Positions 26,388-35,334 of a DNA stretch of 47,774 nucleotides are shown here, one piece after another. Position 1 is the first letter of the stretch, and every line of letters starts with the position of its first letter. Position numbers and translations under genes: made by a program. Where the stretch lies: assembly GCA_016795245.1 (NCBI GenBank), contig JAEUIA010000089.1, positions 1 to 47,774 on the forward strand. The letters run 5' to 3'. The notes beneath the pieces were generated by a model. It had not been told where the DNA came from. It ran no database searches and was given only the letters and a program-made list of their open reading frames with translations. The DNA comes from Planctomycetota bacterium (lineage in GTDB: Bacteria; Planctomycetota; UBA1135; GCA-002686595).

Positions 26388-28061
26388 ATGCTGCAACTCC
26401 TCCTGGCTCTCGCGACTGCGTCGCCGGCGATCGACGTCGATCCGCGCACGGCGTACGACGTGCTCACCTACCGCATCGATCTGGAGGTCCTGCCGGCGAC
26501 GAAGACGATCGCGGGAACGGTTGCCATGGAAGCGCTCGTCCTGCGCGACGACACGGACACCGTCGTGCTCGATCTCAAGTCCGGATTCAAAGTCGCAGGC
26601 GTGTACGAACTCGTGGAGCCCTTGAGCGGAACTTCGACCCTGACCGGCGGGCGGGCCCTGAGATTCCGCTACGAACCGCCGCTGCTCATGTGCGAGTTGG
26701 GGCGCAAGGAGGCCAAGGATTCGACCGTGCGCCTCGCCGTCGCCTACGCCGGCGCGCCGCGCGCGCTCGATTCGTTCACCGGATTCCATTGGAAGCAAAC
26801 CGCTGACGGTCGCCCGTGGATTTCGACTTCGTGCCAGGGCACGGGCAGCGCCTCGTGGTGGCCGTCGAAGGACTCGTACTTTCATCCGGACGACAAGCCC
26901 GAGCGCATCTTCGAGAATTACACGGTGCCGCAGGGCCTGTACGCCGTCGGCAACGGACGCCTCACCGCGCGCACCGCGAACGCGAACGACACCGAGGCAT
27001 TTCACTGGGCGCACGCGTATCCGCTCGAGACCTACAGCGTCACGCTCAACGTCGCGCCCTACGTCGTGGTCGAGACGACCCTGGAGATCGAGGCTCACGC
27101 CGATCCGCTGCCCTTCATCTACTACGTCCTGCCCGAAAACGTCGAGAAGGCGGCGCTGCAATTCCAAGACGTCGAACCGATGTTGGAGGCCTTCACCCAG
27201 GCCTTCGGCACGTTCCCGTTCGAGACCTCGAAGTTCGCGCTGGTCGAGACCAGCTTCTGGGGCATGGAGCACTCGACCGCAGTCGCCTACGGATCGAGCT
27301 ATCCGGCGTGGCTGAAGGTCCACGGCGGACGCGACCCGTACGCAGGCCGCAACAAGTACTTCGACTACATCCTGGTGCACGAGAGTGCGCACGAGTGGTG
27401 GGGCAACGCCGTCAGCGCGCGCGCCTGGGGCGACTTCTGGATTCACGAGGGCTTCGCGACGTTCGCCGAGGCCGTGTACCTCGAGCACGTGCAAGGCCGC
27501 GAGATCGCCGACAAGCACATGCAGTCGTGGCGCTCGAGCGTAGGCCGCAACTCGCGCCTCTACCGCGGCGACAACGTCGACTCGGGTGCGGCCTACGACA
27601 TCAACATCTACGGCAAGGGTGCGTGGGTGTTGCAGACCTTGCGCACGTACATGCAGGACGATGCGCGCTTCTTCGCCGTGTTGCGCGCGTTCAACCTCGA
27701 GTACCGCTACAAGAACGCGTCCACCGAGGATTTCCGCGCCGTCGTCGAGCGCGAGACGAAAGCGGATTGGAAGCGTTTCTTCGACGAATGGGTGTACGGC
27801 AAGGGCTACCCGAAGCTCACCGGATCCGTGCGCCTGGACGGACCCGAACTCGTCGTGGATGTGACCGTTGCGGGCACGAGCGAGACGCCATTCCACCTGC
27901 CCCTCGACCTGCGCTACGACCTGGAGGACACCGTCGTGGACCTGCGAGTGGAACTCGCGCCGGGTCGCAATGAACAGCGCATCCGCATCGGCGCGTGTTC
28001 CGGGCTGCGACTGGCAAGCCTGAACCGCATCCTGTGCGATTCCAAGGTCACGGTGGAATGA
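26388..28061 (+). CDS. M1-family (gluzincin) metallopeptidase, exported
   Basis: This 557-residue aminopeptidase-N-like protein has the zinc site H331-E332-xx-H335 in HESAHEWWGN, with the third ligand E354 in IHEGFATF. The substrate N-terminus motif appears as GMEHS instead of GAMEN, so the exopeptidase loop is altered. The N-terminal beta domain (YRIDLEVLPATKTIAGTV) and catalytic domain are complete. The C-terminal helical ERAP-like domain is absent, as in shorter M1 members. The short hydrophobic start MLQLLLALATASPA suggests a signal peptide. The ATG at 26388 is 12 nt after the terminator of the preceding gene. A TAAGAT box at 26325-26330 could be its -10, placing the terminator in its leader. 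Confidence 0.87.
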   Translation: MLQLLLALATASPAIDVDPRTAYDVLTYRIDLEVLPATKTIAGTVAMEALVLRDDTDTVVLDLKSGFKVAGVYELVEPLSGTSTLTGGRALRFRYEPPLLMCELGRKEAKDSTVRLAVAYAGAPRALDSFTGFHWKQTADGRPWISTSCQGTGSASWWPSKDSYFHPDDKPERIFENYTVPQGLYAVGNGRLTARTANANDTEAFHWAHAYPLETYSVTLNVAPYVVVETTLEIEAHADPLPFIYYVLPENVEKAALQFQDVEPMLEAFTQAFGTFPFETSKFALVETSFWGMEHSTAVAYGSSYPAWLKVHGGRDPYAGRNKYFDYILVHESAHEWWGNAVSARAWGDFWIHEGFATFAEAVYLEHVQGREIADKHMQSWRSSVGRNSRLYRGDNVDSGAAYDINIYGKGAWVLQTLRTYMQDDARFFAVLRAFNLEYRYKNASTEDFRAVVERETKADWKRFFDEWVYGKGYPKLTGSVRLDGPELVVDVTVAGTSETPFHLPLDLRYDLEDTVVDLRVELAPGRNEQRIRIGACSGLRLASLNRILCDSKVTVE

Positions 28062-28070
28062 CTTTCCACC
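28052..28070 (+). terminator. Hairpin overlapping the M1 peptidase stop codon
   Basis: GGTGGAA and TTCCACC pair perfectly around a five-base loop that begins with the stop codon. There is no T-run, so termination is only tentative. Confidence 0.35.
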
Positions 28071-28097
28071 CCGCTCCCGCCTGCGAGCGCGAGGATT

Positions 28098-28110
28098 CAC
28101 CGTAGACTGT
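28098..28110 (+). promoter_or_regulatory. Candidate extended -10 (CACCGTAGACTGT)
   Basis: This 13-mer occurs again with one change at 31063-31075, each time just upstream of a gene start (38 and 29 nt before). The core TAGACT fits a -10 hexamer. Confidence 0.4.
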
Positions 28111-28147
28111 AGGTGATGGAGTGGATTCGATCCGGCAGGTTCGGCGC

Positions 28148-31000
28148 ATGAACCGCACTTGGAAAACGTGCCTGCAAAGCGCACTCGTCGCGTTGGTCGC
28201 GACCGGTGTTGCGCACGCACAGGCATCGCTGCACGCCTTGCGCTTTCACGGCACAGGTCAGAACGGTCAGGACCGTCTGCGCTTTCGCATCGACGACGAC
28301 GCGCCCGGCCCCGACGCCTCGGCCGCGTGCGACATCGGAGTGGCCGAGTTCGCGATCGAATTCTGGGTGCGCGGTTTGCTCGCCGACAATCCGACGACGG
28401 GCGGCAGTGGTGACGAGTCCTTCCTGGACGATCGCTGGCGCAACGGCAACATCATCATCGACCGCGGGATCCACAGCGGCTCGGAGCGCGACTTCGGCGT
28501 CAGCATCGCGGGCGGACACGTGCGCTTTGGTACGGGGCGCGGCGACGGCCCCGGACAAGATCCGGCTACACACACGCTCGAAGGCAGCACGAACGTGCTC
28601 GACGGCGCCTGGCACCACGTCGTGGTCTCGCGCGTCTTTCCGGGCGGATTCAAGATCATCGTCGTGGACGGCGTGCTCGACGTCGCCACCGGCGCCAACG
28701 TCTCGAAGGCCGACCTCTCCTATCCCAACGACGGTGTCACGCCTCTGCATCCCATGAACGCGTGGCTCGTGTTCGGCGCCGACAAGTTCGACACGAATCC
28801 GGGACAGAACGCCTTCAACGGCTACATCGACGAAGTGCGCATGTGGACCTTCAGACGCACGCCGGCCGCGATCAACGCCGATTTCCAGCGCATCATCCCG
28901 CCCAACTCGCCCGGTCTCGCCGCCAGCCTGCGCTTCGAAGAGGGCGCAGGCGGAATCGTGCGCGACTCCAGCGCGGCCGGTTCGCCGAACGGCGAATTGA
29001 TCGCCGGTCTGCTCGGCAACGGCGAGTGGACCTCGTTCGCCGTCGATCCGCGCTCGTGCGCTCCGATCATCACCACCGCGCTGCCGCAGGGCTTCGAACG
29101 CGTCCTCGTCGCGGGCGGGTTCATCGAACCGACGACCTTCGTGATCGCACCGGACGGCCGCGTCTTCGTCGGCCAGCGCGGCGGCAGCATCCGCGTCATC
29201 GCGAACGGCAATCTGCTGCCTACGCCGCTGCTCTCGCTCGCGGCGGACCTGGGACAAGCTGAGCGCGGCTTGCTGGGCATGGCGCTGGATCCTGAATTCG
29301 CCCAAAACGGCCTGATCTACGTGTTCTACACGACGAGCGCAGCACACGATCGAGTGTCGCGCTTCAAGGTCGACGGCAATACGGCCAAGCTCGCGAGCGA
29401 GCAAGTGCTGTGGGAACACCCCGCCGTCTCGAGCGCGATCCATCACGGCGGGGCGTTGGCCTTCGACTCCGACCGCATGCTGTTCATCTCGGTCGGCGAC
29501 CAAGGCGACAGCACGACAGCACAACCTCTAGGGAACCACGGCGGCAAGATCCTGCGCCTGCACGCGGACGGCAGCATCCCTGCCGACAATCCGTTCATCG
29601 GCGACCCGCTCGCGCGGCCCGAGATCTACGCGAGCGGCTTCCGCAATCCCTTCCGCATGAAGTGGGATGCGGTGCACAAGCTCATGTGGGTCGGCAACGT
29701 CGGTGGCAACGGAGCGACGTCGTGGGAGGAACTCGACGTGCTCGCGCCCGGCGCGAACTACGGCTGGCCGAACGACGAGGGCCCGAATTGCTTCGTCGCT
29801 TCGTGCGCGAGTTACACGCCCGCCGTGCACCAGTGGCGGCACGACGATCCGGCCTACGCGGCCACGCAACCCGGAGCTTGCATCGTCGCGGGTCCTGTGT
29901 GCGACAACAGCAGTTTCCCCGGCGAATTCCAGGGCAACATTTTCGTCGCCGACTACGCCAACGCCTGGATCAGGCGGCTCGTGCTCGACGGCTCCAATCA
30001 GGTCGTCGCCGACCCCATGTTCATGCCCGCTCCCGACGCGGGCCCGGTCGTGGATCTGCAATTTGGCCCGGACGGAGCGTTGTACTACCTCACCTACGGC
30101 GTTCCATGGTTGCCGCCCGTCGAGGGCAGCAAGCTGTGGAAGGTGGCCTACACCAATTCGACCAACCAGCCGCCGGTAGCCCTCGCGCGCGGCTTCCGTC
30201 TCGCGGGTGATGCGCCGTTGCATACGCTCTTCGACGGCGCGGCATCGTTCGATCCTGACTCGGGTCCGGGCACGCTGACCTGGCACTGGGATTTCGGCGA
30301 CGGCACGACGGGACGCGCGCGGCGCGAGCGTCATGTGTACGCGACGCGCGGCGCCTACGACGTCGTGTTGACGGTGAGCGACGGCGCGAGTTCCCACTCC
30401 GCTCCGGCGCTCCGCGTCACGGTCGGCAACGCACCCGTGCCGATGATCGCGCAACCGTCGACGGGCACGCGCTACACCGCAGGACAGACGATTCAGTTCG
30501 CCGGCTCGGCGACCGACGTCGAAGACGGCGTCCTCGCACCGAGCGCGCTCTCGTGGCAGGTCATGCTCGTGCACGGTCTACACGTGCACCCGTTCGTCGG
30601 CCCGATCAGCGGCGCCGCATCCGGCTCGTTCGTGGTACCGACCAGCGGTCACGAGCCGGCCGACACGCACTACGAAATCGTGCTGCGCGCGCGCGACTCG
30701 GACGGGATCGAGAGTTCGCGCAGCGTGACTATTTTTCCGGCGACCACGAACGTCTCGTTTCACTCGCTGCCCGAGGGTATCCCGCTCACGGTCGACGACG
30801 CGCCGCGGGCGACGCCCTTCCTGACGCCCAGCCTGGTCGGCTTCCAGCACCACGTGACGGCCCCCCTGACCGCGACCGTCGCCGGCCAGGACTACATCTT
30901 CGTGCAGTGGTCGAACGGGGCGCAGACCCCGACCGTGGACTGGCCCGCTCCCCTCGCGGGCGGCTCCCTGCGGGCCCTGTACCGCCTGCCCCCGCCCTGA
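28148..31000 (+). CDS. Secreted LamG + sorbosone/glucose dehydrogenase-like propeller + PKD protein
   Basis: This is a 950-residue exported multidomain protein. The signal peptide ends near residue 24 (GVAHA-QA). A concanavalin/LamG domain (about 30-270) contains FAIEFWVRG, WHHVVVSR and YIDEVRMW. A GSDH-type beta-propeller (about 315-670) contains ERGLLGMALDPEF, IHHGGALAF, YASGFRNPFRM and PGANYGWPNDEG. A PKD domain (about 680-760) contains WHWDFGDG, followed by an Ig-like C-terminal region. Enzymes of the GSDH family oxidise sugars using PQQ, but many secreted homologues are of unknown activity. The ATG at 28148 was preferred over a GTG at 28121 because it begins a normal signal peptide. A role in binding or oxidising extracellular polysaccharide is inferred. 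Confidence 0.88.
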   Translation: MNRTWKTCLQSALVALVATGVAHAQASLHALRFHGTGQNGQDRLRFRIDDDAPGPDASAACDIGVAEFAIEFWVRGLLADNPTTGGSGDESFLDDRWRNGNIIIDRGIHSGSERDFGVSIAGGHVRFGTGRGDGPGQDPATHTLEGSTNVLDGAWHHVVVSRVFPGGFKIIVVDGVLDVATGANVSKADLSYPNDGVTPLHPMNAWLVFGADKFDTNPGQNAFNGYIDEVRMWTFRRTPAAINADFQRIIPPNSPGLAASLRFEEGAGGIVRDSSAAGSPNGELIAGLLGNGEWTSFAVDPRSCAPIITTALPQGFERVLVAGGFIEPTTFVIAPDGRVFVGQRGGSIRVIANGNLLPTPLLSLAADLGQAERGLLGMALDPEFAQNGLIYVFYTTSAAHDRVSRFKVDGNTAKLASEQVLWEHPAVSSAIHHGGALAFDSDRMLFISVGDQGDSTTAQPLGNHGGKILRLHADGSIPADNPFIGDPLARPEIYASGFRNPFRMKWDAVHKLMWVGNVGGNGATSWEELDVLAPGANYGWPNDEGPNCFVASCASYTPAVHQWRHDDPAYAATQPGACIVAGPVCDNSSFPGEFQGNIFVADYANAWIRRLVLDGSNQVVADPMFMPAPDAGPVVDLQFGPDGALYYLTYGVPWLPPVEGSKLWKVAYTNSTNQPPVALARGFRLAGDAPLHTLFDGAASFDPDSGPGTLTWHWDFGDGTTGRARRERHVYATRGAYDVVLTVSDGASSHSAPALRVTVGNAPVPMIAQPSTGTRYTAGQTIQFAGSATDVEDGVLAPSALSWQVMLVHGLHVHPFVGPISGAASGSFVVPTSGHEPADTHYEIVLRARDSDGIESSRSVTIFPATTNVSFHSLPEGIPLTVDDAPRATPFLTPSLVGFQHHVTAPLTATVAGQDYIFVQWSNGAQTPTVDWPAPLAGGSLRALYRLPPP

Positions 31001-31062
31001 TTCGGGACTGCGAGGGGAGAAATCCGTAAACCCCGGGGCCGGGTACGGACGATCTGACCTTG

Positions 31063-31075
31063 CACCGTAGGCTGT
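31063..31075 (+). promoter_or_regulatory. Candidate extended -10 (CACCGTAGGCTGT)
   Basis: It matches the 28098-28110 site at 12 of 13 bases. The TAGGCT core lies 30 nt before the HDOD gene start. Confidence 0.4.
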
Positions 31076-31103
31076 CCCTTTCCCCCCAAGCCGCGGTCCC
31101 CAC

Positions 31104-32228
31104 ATGTGGAAGATCATCACGGGTTGGTTGTCGGCCTTGACCGGGCGCAGCGCTTCGTCGCAGCGCACTACCGTCGTCATTCGTTCCAGACCGACACCAG
31201 GGGCGAGCCCTGCGGCACACGCTTCCGCGCAACCCGCGGAGACGTCTCTGCCTGAAGCAGGCGCCGTCACATCGAAGACTCAAGCCGCAGATGCGGCTTC
31301 GGCTCCCGCGCTGCCCTCGAAGGTCGAGAAAGCTCCTGGTGCCGCGCAACCCAAGGCACGCGCGAGCGAATACCACACGCGCGGCGACGGCTACCTCGAA
31401 GAACGCGAACGCGAATTGCTCGCGCGCCTTTCGAACCGCATCGCAAGAGGCGACCTGGAGTTGCCGCAATTGCCTTCGACATCGCTCGCCGTCATCGACA
31501 TGACGTCGAAAAACTCGGTCGAGATCGCCGACATCGTGCGCGCGATCGAGAGCGACCCGGTGCTCTCGAGCGAGATCGTCAAGACGGCCAATTCGGCGCT
31601 GTACTCCGGCGCGGAAGCGGTCGAGACGATCAGCGCCTCCGTGGTCCGCATCGGCATGCGCAACCTGCGCACGCTCATGTTCTCGCTTTCGATGCGCAGC
31701 GCCGTGTTGCGCGACAAGCGCCTGTCGTCCTACGCTGAGGAAGTCTGGCGTCAGGCCTACTCGACCGCGTCGATCGCGCGCGGAATCGCCAAGCCGCTCG
31801 GCGCCGATCCGGATCGCGCGTTCCTGCAGGGCCTCCTGGCCGACATCGGCAAGGTCTCGTTGCTGGCGATGTTGCGCAAGGAACTGCCGAAGGGCAGCGA
31901 CGTCAGCCCGGCGCTGGTCGGTCGCGTGTTCTACCTGTTCCACGAAATCGCGGGCGGACGCCTGGCCGAAGCGTGGCACATGCCGGCCGACATCGTCTCG
32001 ATCGCGGCGTGCCACCACCGCTACAGCGAGAATCAACACAACCAACGCGACGCGGCTCTCGTCAGCCTCGCGCTGCGACTGGACATGCTGCTCGGGCACG
32101 ACTACCAGGATTCCGCGGACGCGATGACTGCGCCCGAGATGGACTTCCTCGAGCTGACGCCCCAGACGCGTCAAGCCGCCGTAGACGCCGCGATGGAAGC
32201 GCGCGAACTGGCCGCCAAGGTCGCGTGA
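31104..32228 (+). CDS. HDOD-domain signalling protein
   Basis: This 374-residue cytoplasmic protein has a short amphipathic N-terminus (MWKIITGWLSALTG). An Ala/Pro/Ser-rich linker (to about residue 85) is followed by an HDOD domain (about 110-330). Recognisable pieces are ELPQLPSTSLAVIDM, IESDPVLSSEIVKTANSALY, SVVRIGMRNLRTLMFSLSMR, LLADIGKVSLL and ACHHRYSEN. HDOD proteins resemble HD phosphohydrolases but usually lack catalytic metal residues and act as regulatory scaffolds in signalling. No output or receiver domain is attached. The gene stands alone, convergent with the pseudouridine synthase gene. A 6-bp hairpin (32220-32239) spans its stop. Confidence 0.86.
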   Translation: MWKIITGWLSALTGRSASSQRTTVVIRSRPTPGASPAAHASAQPAETSLPEAGAVTSKTQAADAASAPALPSKVEKAPGAAQPKARASEYHTRGDGYLEERERELLARLSNRIARGDLELPQLPSTSLAVIDMTSKNSVEIADIVRAIESDPVLSSEIVKTANSALYSGAEAVETISASVVRIGMRNLRTLMFSLSMRSAVLRDKRLSSYAEEVWRQAYSTASIARGIAKPLGADPDRAFLQGLLADIGKVSLLAMLRKELPKGSDVSPALVGRVFYLFHEIAGGRLAEAWHMPADIVSIAACHHRYSENQHNQRDAALVSLALRLDMLLGHDYQDSADAMTAPEMDFLELTPQTRQAAVDAAMEARELAAKVA

Positions 32229-32243
32229 TTCTCCGCGACGCGC

Positions 32244-32927
32244 CTACTTCGTCGCGTCGAATTCCCACTCAGGCAGTTTCGGCGCTCGCGTCGTGAAGCG
32301 CAATCGTTCCGCTCGCGTCGGATGAGCCAACTCGAGCGCGAAGGCATGCAGCGCGATGCTCTTGTCCGCGAGCGGTGCGCTCGCGCCGTACTTGAGATCG
32401 CCGAGCAGCGGCGTGCCCAGCGTCGCGGCCGCGACGCGCAACTGGTGCGGGCGCCCGGTCTCGGGCGTGAACTCGAAGAGCGTGCGACCCGGGCGCCGCT
32501 CGATGACGCGCCAGCGCGTGATCGCTTGCTTCGCCTGCCGACCGGGATGGTCCAGCACGCGCACGCGGTTCGTGCGCTCGTCTTTCTCGAGCCACTGCGA
32601 CAACGCGCCCGCTTCGGCGAGGACGTTGCCCTCCCCGACCCCCCAGTACGACTTGTGCGCAAGGCGTGAGCGGAATTGTTCGGAGAGCCGCGACGCGCCC
32701 TTCGTCGTGCGCGCGAAGACCATCACGCCCGAAACGGGCCGGTCGAGTCGGTGCACGATGCCGAGAAACGCGTCGCCGGGCTTCTCGAATTCGCGCCGCA
32801 CCCACTCCTTGGCGGTGTCGTACAGACTCTCGTCGCCGGAGTCGTCGGGAACTGCCGCGACGCCTGCGGGTTTGGCGACGACGAGCAGATGGTTGTCGAC
32901 GAACAGGACTTCCAGCGCGCGCGCCAT
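32244..32927 (-). CDS. RluA-family RNA pseudouridine synthase
   Basis: This 227-residue single-domain synthase has the catalytic Asp D62 in HRLDRPVSG. The N-terminal VLFVDNHLLVVAKPAG, the middle KSYWGV and the C-terminal TGRPHQLR motifs are all present. No S4 domain is attached, so it resembles the shorter RluA/TruC-like members. The rRNA or tRNA target is not predictable. Its ATG directly follows the stop of the upstream methyltransferase gene (TGAATG), so the two RNA-modification genes form a tight operon. Confidence 0.9.
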   Translation of the reverse strand: MARALEVLFVDNHLLVVAKPAGVAAVPDDSGDESLYDTAKEWVRREFEKPGDAFLGIVHRLDRPVSGVMVFARTTKGASRLSEQFRSRLAHKSYWGVGEGNVLAEAGALSQWLEKDERTNRVRVLDHPGRQAKQAITRWRVIERRPGRTLFEFTPETGRPHQLRVAAATLGTPLLGDLKYGASAPLADKSIALHAFALELAHPTRAERLRFTTRAPKLPEWEFDATK

Positions 32928-33878
32928 TCACGCGATCCCGCGCCGAAAGCGCGCACAGAACCCGCACGGCAAGAGGCGCGCACCGTCGCCTTCGGGCAAG
33001 GCCAATTCGCCGGACTCGATGTCTCCCCCGCCCAATTCGGAGAGCAGATTGCGGAACGTGAGAGGCGAGCAACCGATCGCGTAGGTCGAGAGCACGACCA
33101 GGGCGCGCTCCTCCAGGATGTCACGCACGGCTTCGATCAACGGAGTAATGTGCTCTTCGAACTGCCACACCTCGCCCTTCGGTCCGCGTCCGTAGTGCGG
33201 CGGATCGAGCAGCACGACGTTGTAGCGGGCCTTGCGCCGCACGTCGCGGCGCGCGAACGCCAAGGCGTCGTCGACCATGACGCGCAGCGCATCCGCTGCG
33301 AGGCCTGAAGCCGCCGCGTTGTCACGCGTCCATTGGATCGAGGTCTTCGATGCGTCGACGTGCGTCACCTCGTACCCGGCTCGAGCTGCGAGCACGCTGG
33401 CCGCACCTGTGTACCCGAACAAGTTCAGGAGCCGCGGTCGCGCCGTGCCGAAACTCTCGCGCAGATCGGCGACGAGTTCCCAGTTGGCGGCCTGCTCGGG
33501 GAACAGCCCGATGTGCTTGAACGGCGTCGGACGCACGATGAATGCGGCGTCGCGGTAGCGCACCTGCCACTCTGGCTCCGCGCTGAGCGCGATCTTGTGT
33601 GCACCCTTGCGCGCTTCCCAACGTCCGCCGCGATCAGATTCGCGCACGAAGGTCAGGTCGGCTGCATTCCATACCTTTTCGGGCTGGCGGCGCGACCACA
33701 AAGCCTGTGGATCGGGTCGCCGCAACACGATGTCGCCGATGCGCTCGAGCTTCTCGGCCGCGCCCGAATCGAGCACCTGGAAGTCGGGGAACGACGGATG
33801 ATGAAAAACACTCTCCTGCACGGACGCCTCGAGCGGAACAGGATAGCGGCGCGAGAGGTCCTGCGAGACTGCGATCAC
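32928..33878 (-). CDS. Class I SAM-dependent (rRNA) methyltransferase, RlmI/RlmK-like
   Basis: This protein is about 316 residues. An N-terminal PUA-like or beta segment (FQVLDSGAAEKLERIGD) precedes a Rossmann methyltransferase domain. Motif I is LNLFGYTGAASVLAARAG, the acidic residue after strand 2 is in VTHVDASKTS, and motif IV is LLDPPHYGRGPKGE. Similarity is closest to 23S rRNA cytosine methyltransferases of the RlmI type, but the target is inferred. The start is uncertain. GTG at 33878 keeps all conserved sequence and begins 21 nt from the edge of the large palindrome, whereas a TTG at 33929 would take its first codons from the palindrome itself. The pseudouridine synthase gene follows directly. 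Confidence 0.83.
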   Translation of the reverse strand: MIAVSQDLSRRYPVPLEASVQESVFHHPSFPDFQVLDSGAAEKLERIGDIVLRRPDPQALWSRRQPEKVWNAADLTFVRESDRGGRWEARKGAHKIALSAEPEWQVRYRDAAFIVRPTPFKHIGLFPEQAANWELVADLRESFGTARPRLLNLFGYTGAASVLAARAGYEVTHVDASKTSIQWTRDNAAASGLAADALRVMVDDALAFARRDVRRKARYNVVLLDPPHYGRGPKGEVWQFEEHITPLIEAVRDILEERALVVLSTYAIGCSPLTFRNLLSELGGGDIESGELALPEGDGARLLPCGFCARFRRGIA

Positions 33879-33898
33879 AAACCGCGGCCGCAGGTGCG

Positions 33899-34277
33899 CC
33901 CGAATCGTCGATACCGTGCCTGGCTCCAAACCGCGCGATTCGCTGGTCCGGGTGGGGATTCAGGCTCCACTCCGCCGATCTGTTGAATACGGTGCCAGAG
34001 CAACTTCATCACACTTCGCTGGCCGCCGTTGACCAGTGCGGAGCCAGAGCCATTCTTCCCCGATTCATTGCCGCAAAGTCGTGCAGCGGGTTCGCGCTGT
34101 TACAGAGGTGAATCGGGGAAGAATGGCTCTGGCTCCGTACTGGTCAACGGCGGCCAGCGAAGTGTGATGAAGTTGCTCTGGCACCGTATTCAACAGATCG
34201 GCGGAGTGGAGCCTGAATCCCCACCCGGACCAGCGAATCGCGCGGTTTGGAGCCAGGCACGGTACCGACGATTCGGG
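33899..34277. repeat. 379-bp near-perfect palindrome (inverted-repeat element)
   Basis: Arms 33899-34067 and 34109-34277 are each 169 nt and complementary at 167 positions, around a 41-nt loop (34068-34108). The only mismatches are at 33911/34265 and 34038/34138. Part of the right arm recurs at 60-117, and the core next to the loop (CCATTCTTCCCCGATTC) resembles the 24.7 kb element. It is bounded by the methyltransferase start on one side and the AIM24 gene's stop on the other, and no coding region is supported inside. It would form a very long hairpin as RNA or a cruciform as DNA. The structure is seen directly; mobility is inferred. Confidence 0.92.
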
Positions 34278-34299
34278 TGTAGAGCCGAGGGCCGGGCGG

Positions 34300-35316
34300 T
34301 TATTCGCGGCCGTCGAACAGGTTGCCGAGCCCGCCCAGGATCGAGCCTTCTTCTTTGCGCGAGCCGGTCTGCGGCGCGGCCTTGTAGATGCGATCGGCGA
34401 GGCGCGAGAGCGGAAGCGACTGGAGCCAGACGCGGCCTGGGCCTTTCAACGTCGCGAAGAAGATGCCTTCGCCGCCGAACAGCGCCGTCTTGATGCTGCC
34501 GACGAATTGAATGTCGAAGTCGATCGTCGGCTGGTACGCGACGACGCAGCCGGTGTCGATGCGCATCGTCTCACCCGCGGCCAGATCGAGCGTGTGCACG
34601 CATCCGCCGGCGTGCACGAAGGTCAAGCCGTCGCCGGTCAAGCGCTGCATGATGAACCCTTCGCCGCCGAAGAGCCCGACACCGATGCGCTTCTGGAACG
34701 CGATGCCGATCTCGACGCCGCGCGCGGCGCACAGGAACGAGTCCTTCTGACAGATCAGCTCACCACCGAGCTGCGCCAGGTCCATCGGCAGGATCTTGCC
34801 CGGGTACGGCGCCGCGAACGCGACGCGGTGTTTGCCGGCCCCCTTGTTCTCGTACACCGTCATGAACAGGCTCTCGCCGGTGATCAAACGCTTGCCGGCA
34901 CCGACGAGCTTGCCGAAAAAGCCCTGATCCGCGGCGCTGCCGTTGCCGAACACGGTCTGCATCGCGACGCCATGCGTCATGTACATCATCGATCCGGCTT
35001 CGGCGATCGCGCACTCGCCCGGATCGAGTTCGACCTCGACGAACTGCATGTCGTCGCCGCGGATCAAGAAGTCGATCTCGTGCGCGCGCCGGCCCGGGAT
35101 CTGCGGCGCGGTGGGCGCGGTTTCGCCGCGCGCTCCGACGTGAGCAGCGAAGCGCGGCACCTTGGAGATCGGCGTCCATTCAGGGAGCCCAGGCCCCCAC
35201 ACGAGCGTCTCCCCCGTGAGGGCCTTCGCGCGGATTTCGGCCACGATTTCCGCTTCGCTCAGGGGACCGACCTGATGACCGCCCAAGGCCATGTACCAGA
35301 CTTTGTCTGCGCTCAT
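34300..35316 (-). CDS. GYF_2 + AIM24 (TIGR00266) domain protein
   Basis: This is a 338-residue protein. Residues 1-60 form a GYF_2-type domain (VWYMALGGHQVGPLS and WGPGLPEWTPIS). An AIM24/TIGR00266 beta-rich domain follows (about 80-310), with VEVELDPGECAIAEAGSMMYM, GLFGGEGFIMQRLTGDGLTFVHAGG and ALFGGEGIFFATLKGPG. Bacterial AIM24 proteins are of unknown biochemical function; the yeast homologue is a mitochondrial inner-membrane protein. The ATG at 35316 has GAAGGA upstream. It lies 18 nt after the DUF533/TerB-like gene on the same strand, so they are likely co-transcribed. The gene ends 22 nt from the large palindrome. Confidence 0.87.
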   Translation of the reverse strand: MSADKVWYMALGGHQVGPLSEAEIVAEIRAKALTGETLVWGPGLPEWTPISKVPRFAAHVGARGETAPTAPQIPGRRAHEIDFLIRGDDMQFVEVELDPGECAIAEAGSMMYMTHGVAMQTVFGNGSAADQGFFGKLVGAGKRLITGESLFMTVYENKGAGKHRVAFAAPYPGKILPMDLAQLGGELICQKDSFLCAARGVEIGIAFQKRIGVGLFGGEGFIMQRLTGDGLTFVHAGGCVHTLDLAAGETMRIDTGCVVAYQPTIDFDIQFVGSIKTALFGGEGIFFATLKGPGRVWLQSLPLSRLADRIYKAAPQTGSRKEEGSILGGLGNLFDGRE

Positions 35317-35334
35317 ATCTCTTGCTTCCTTCGA

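Noticed and set aside
28121..28147. GTG at 28121 as start of the LamG/GSDH protein
   Set aside because: It adds nine charged residues before a good signal peptide that begins at the ATG at 28148.
33929..34277. Short open frames inside the 34-kb palindrome, including one reading LHSADLLNTVPE
   Set aside because: The same peptide arises from the repeat at the window start, and mirror-image frames occur on both strands; the conservation is that of the DNA repeat.
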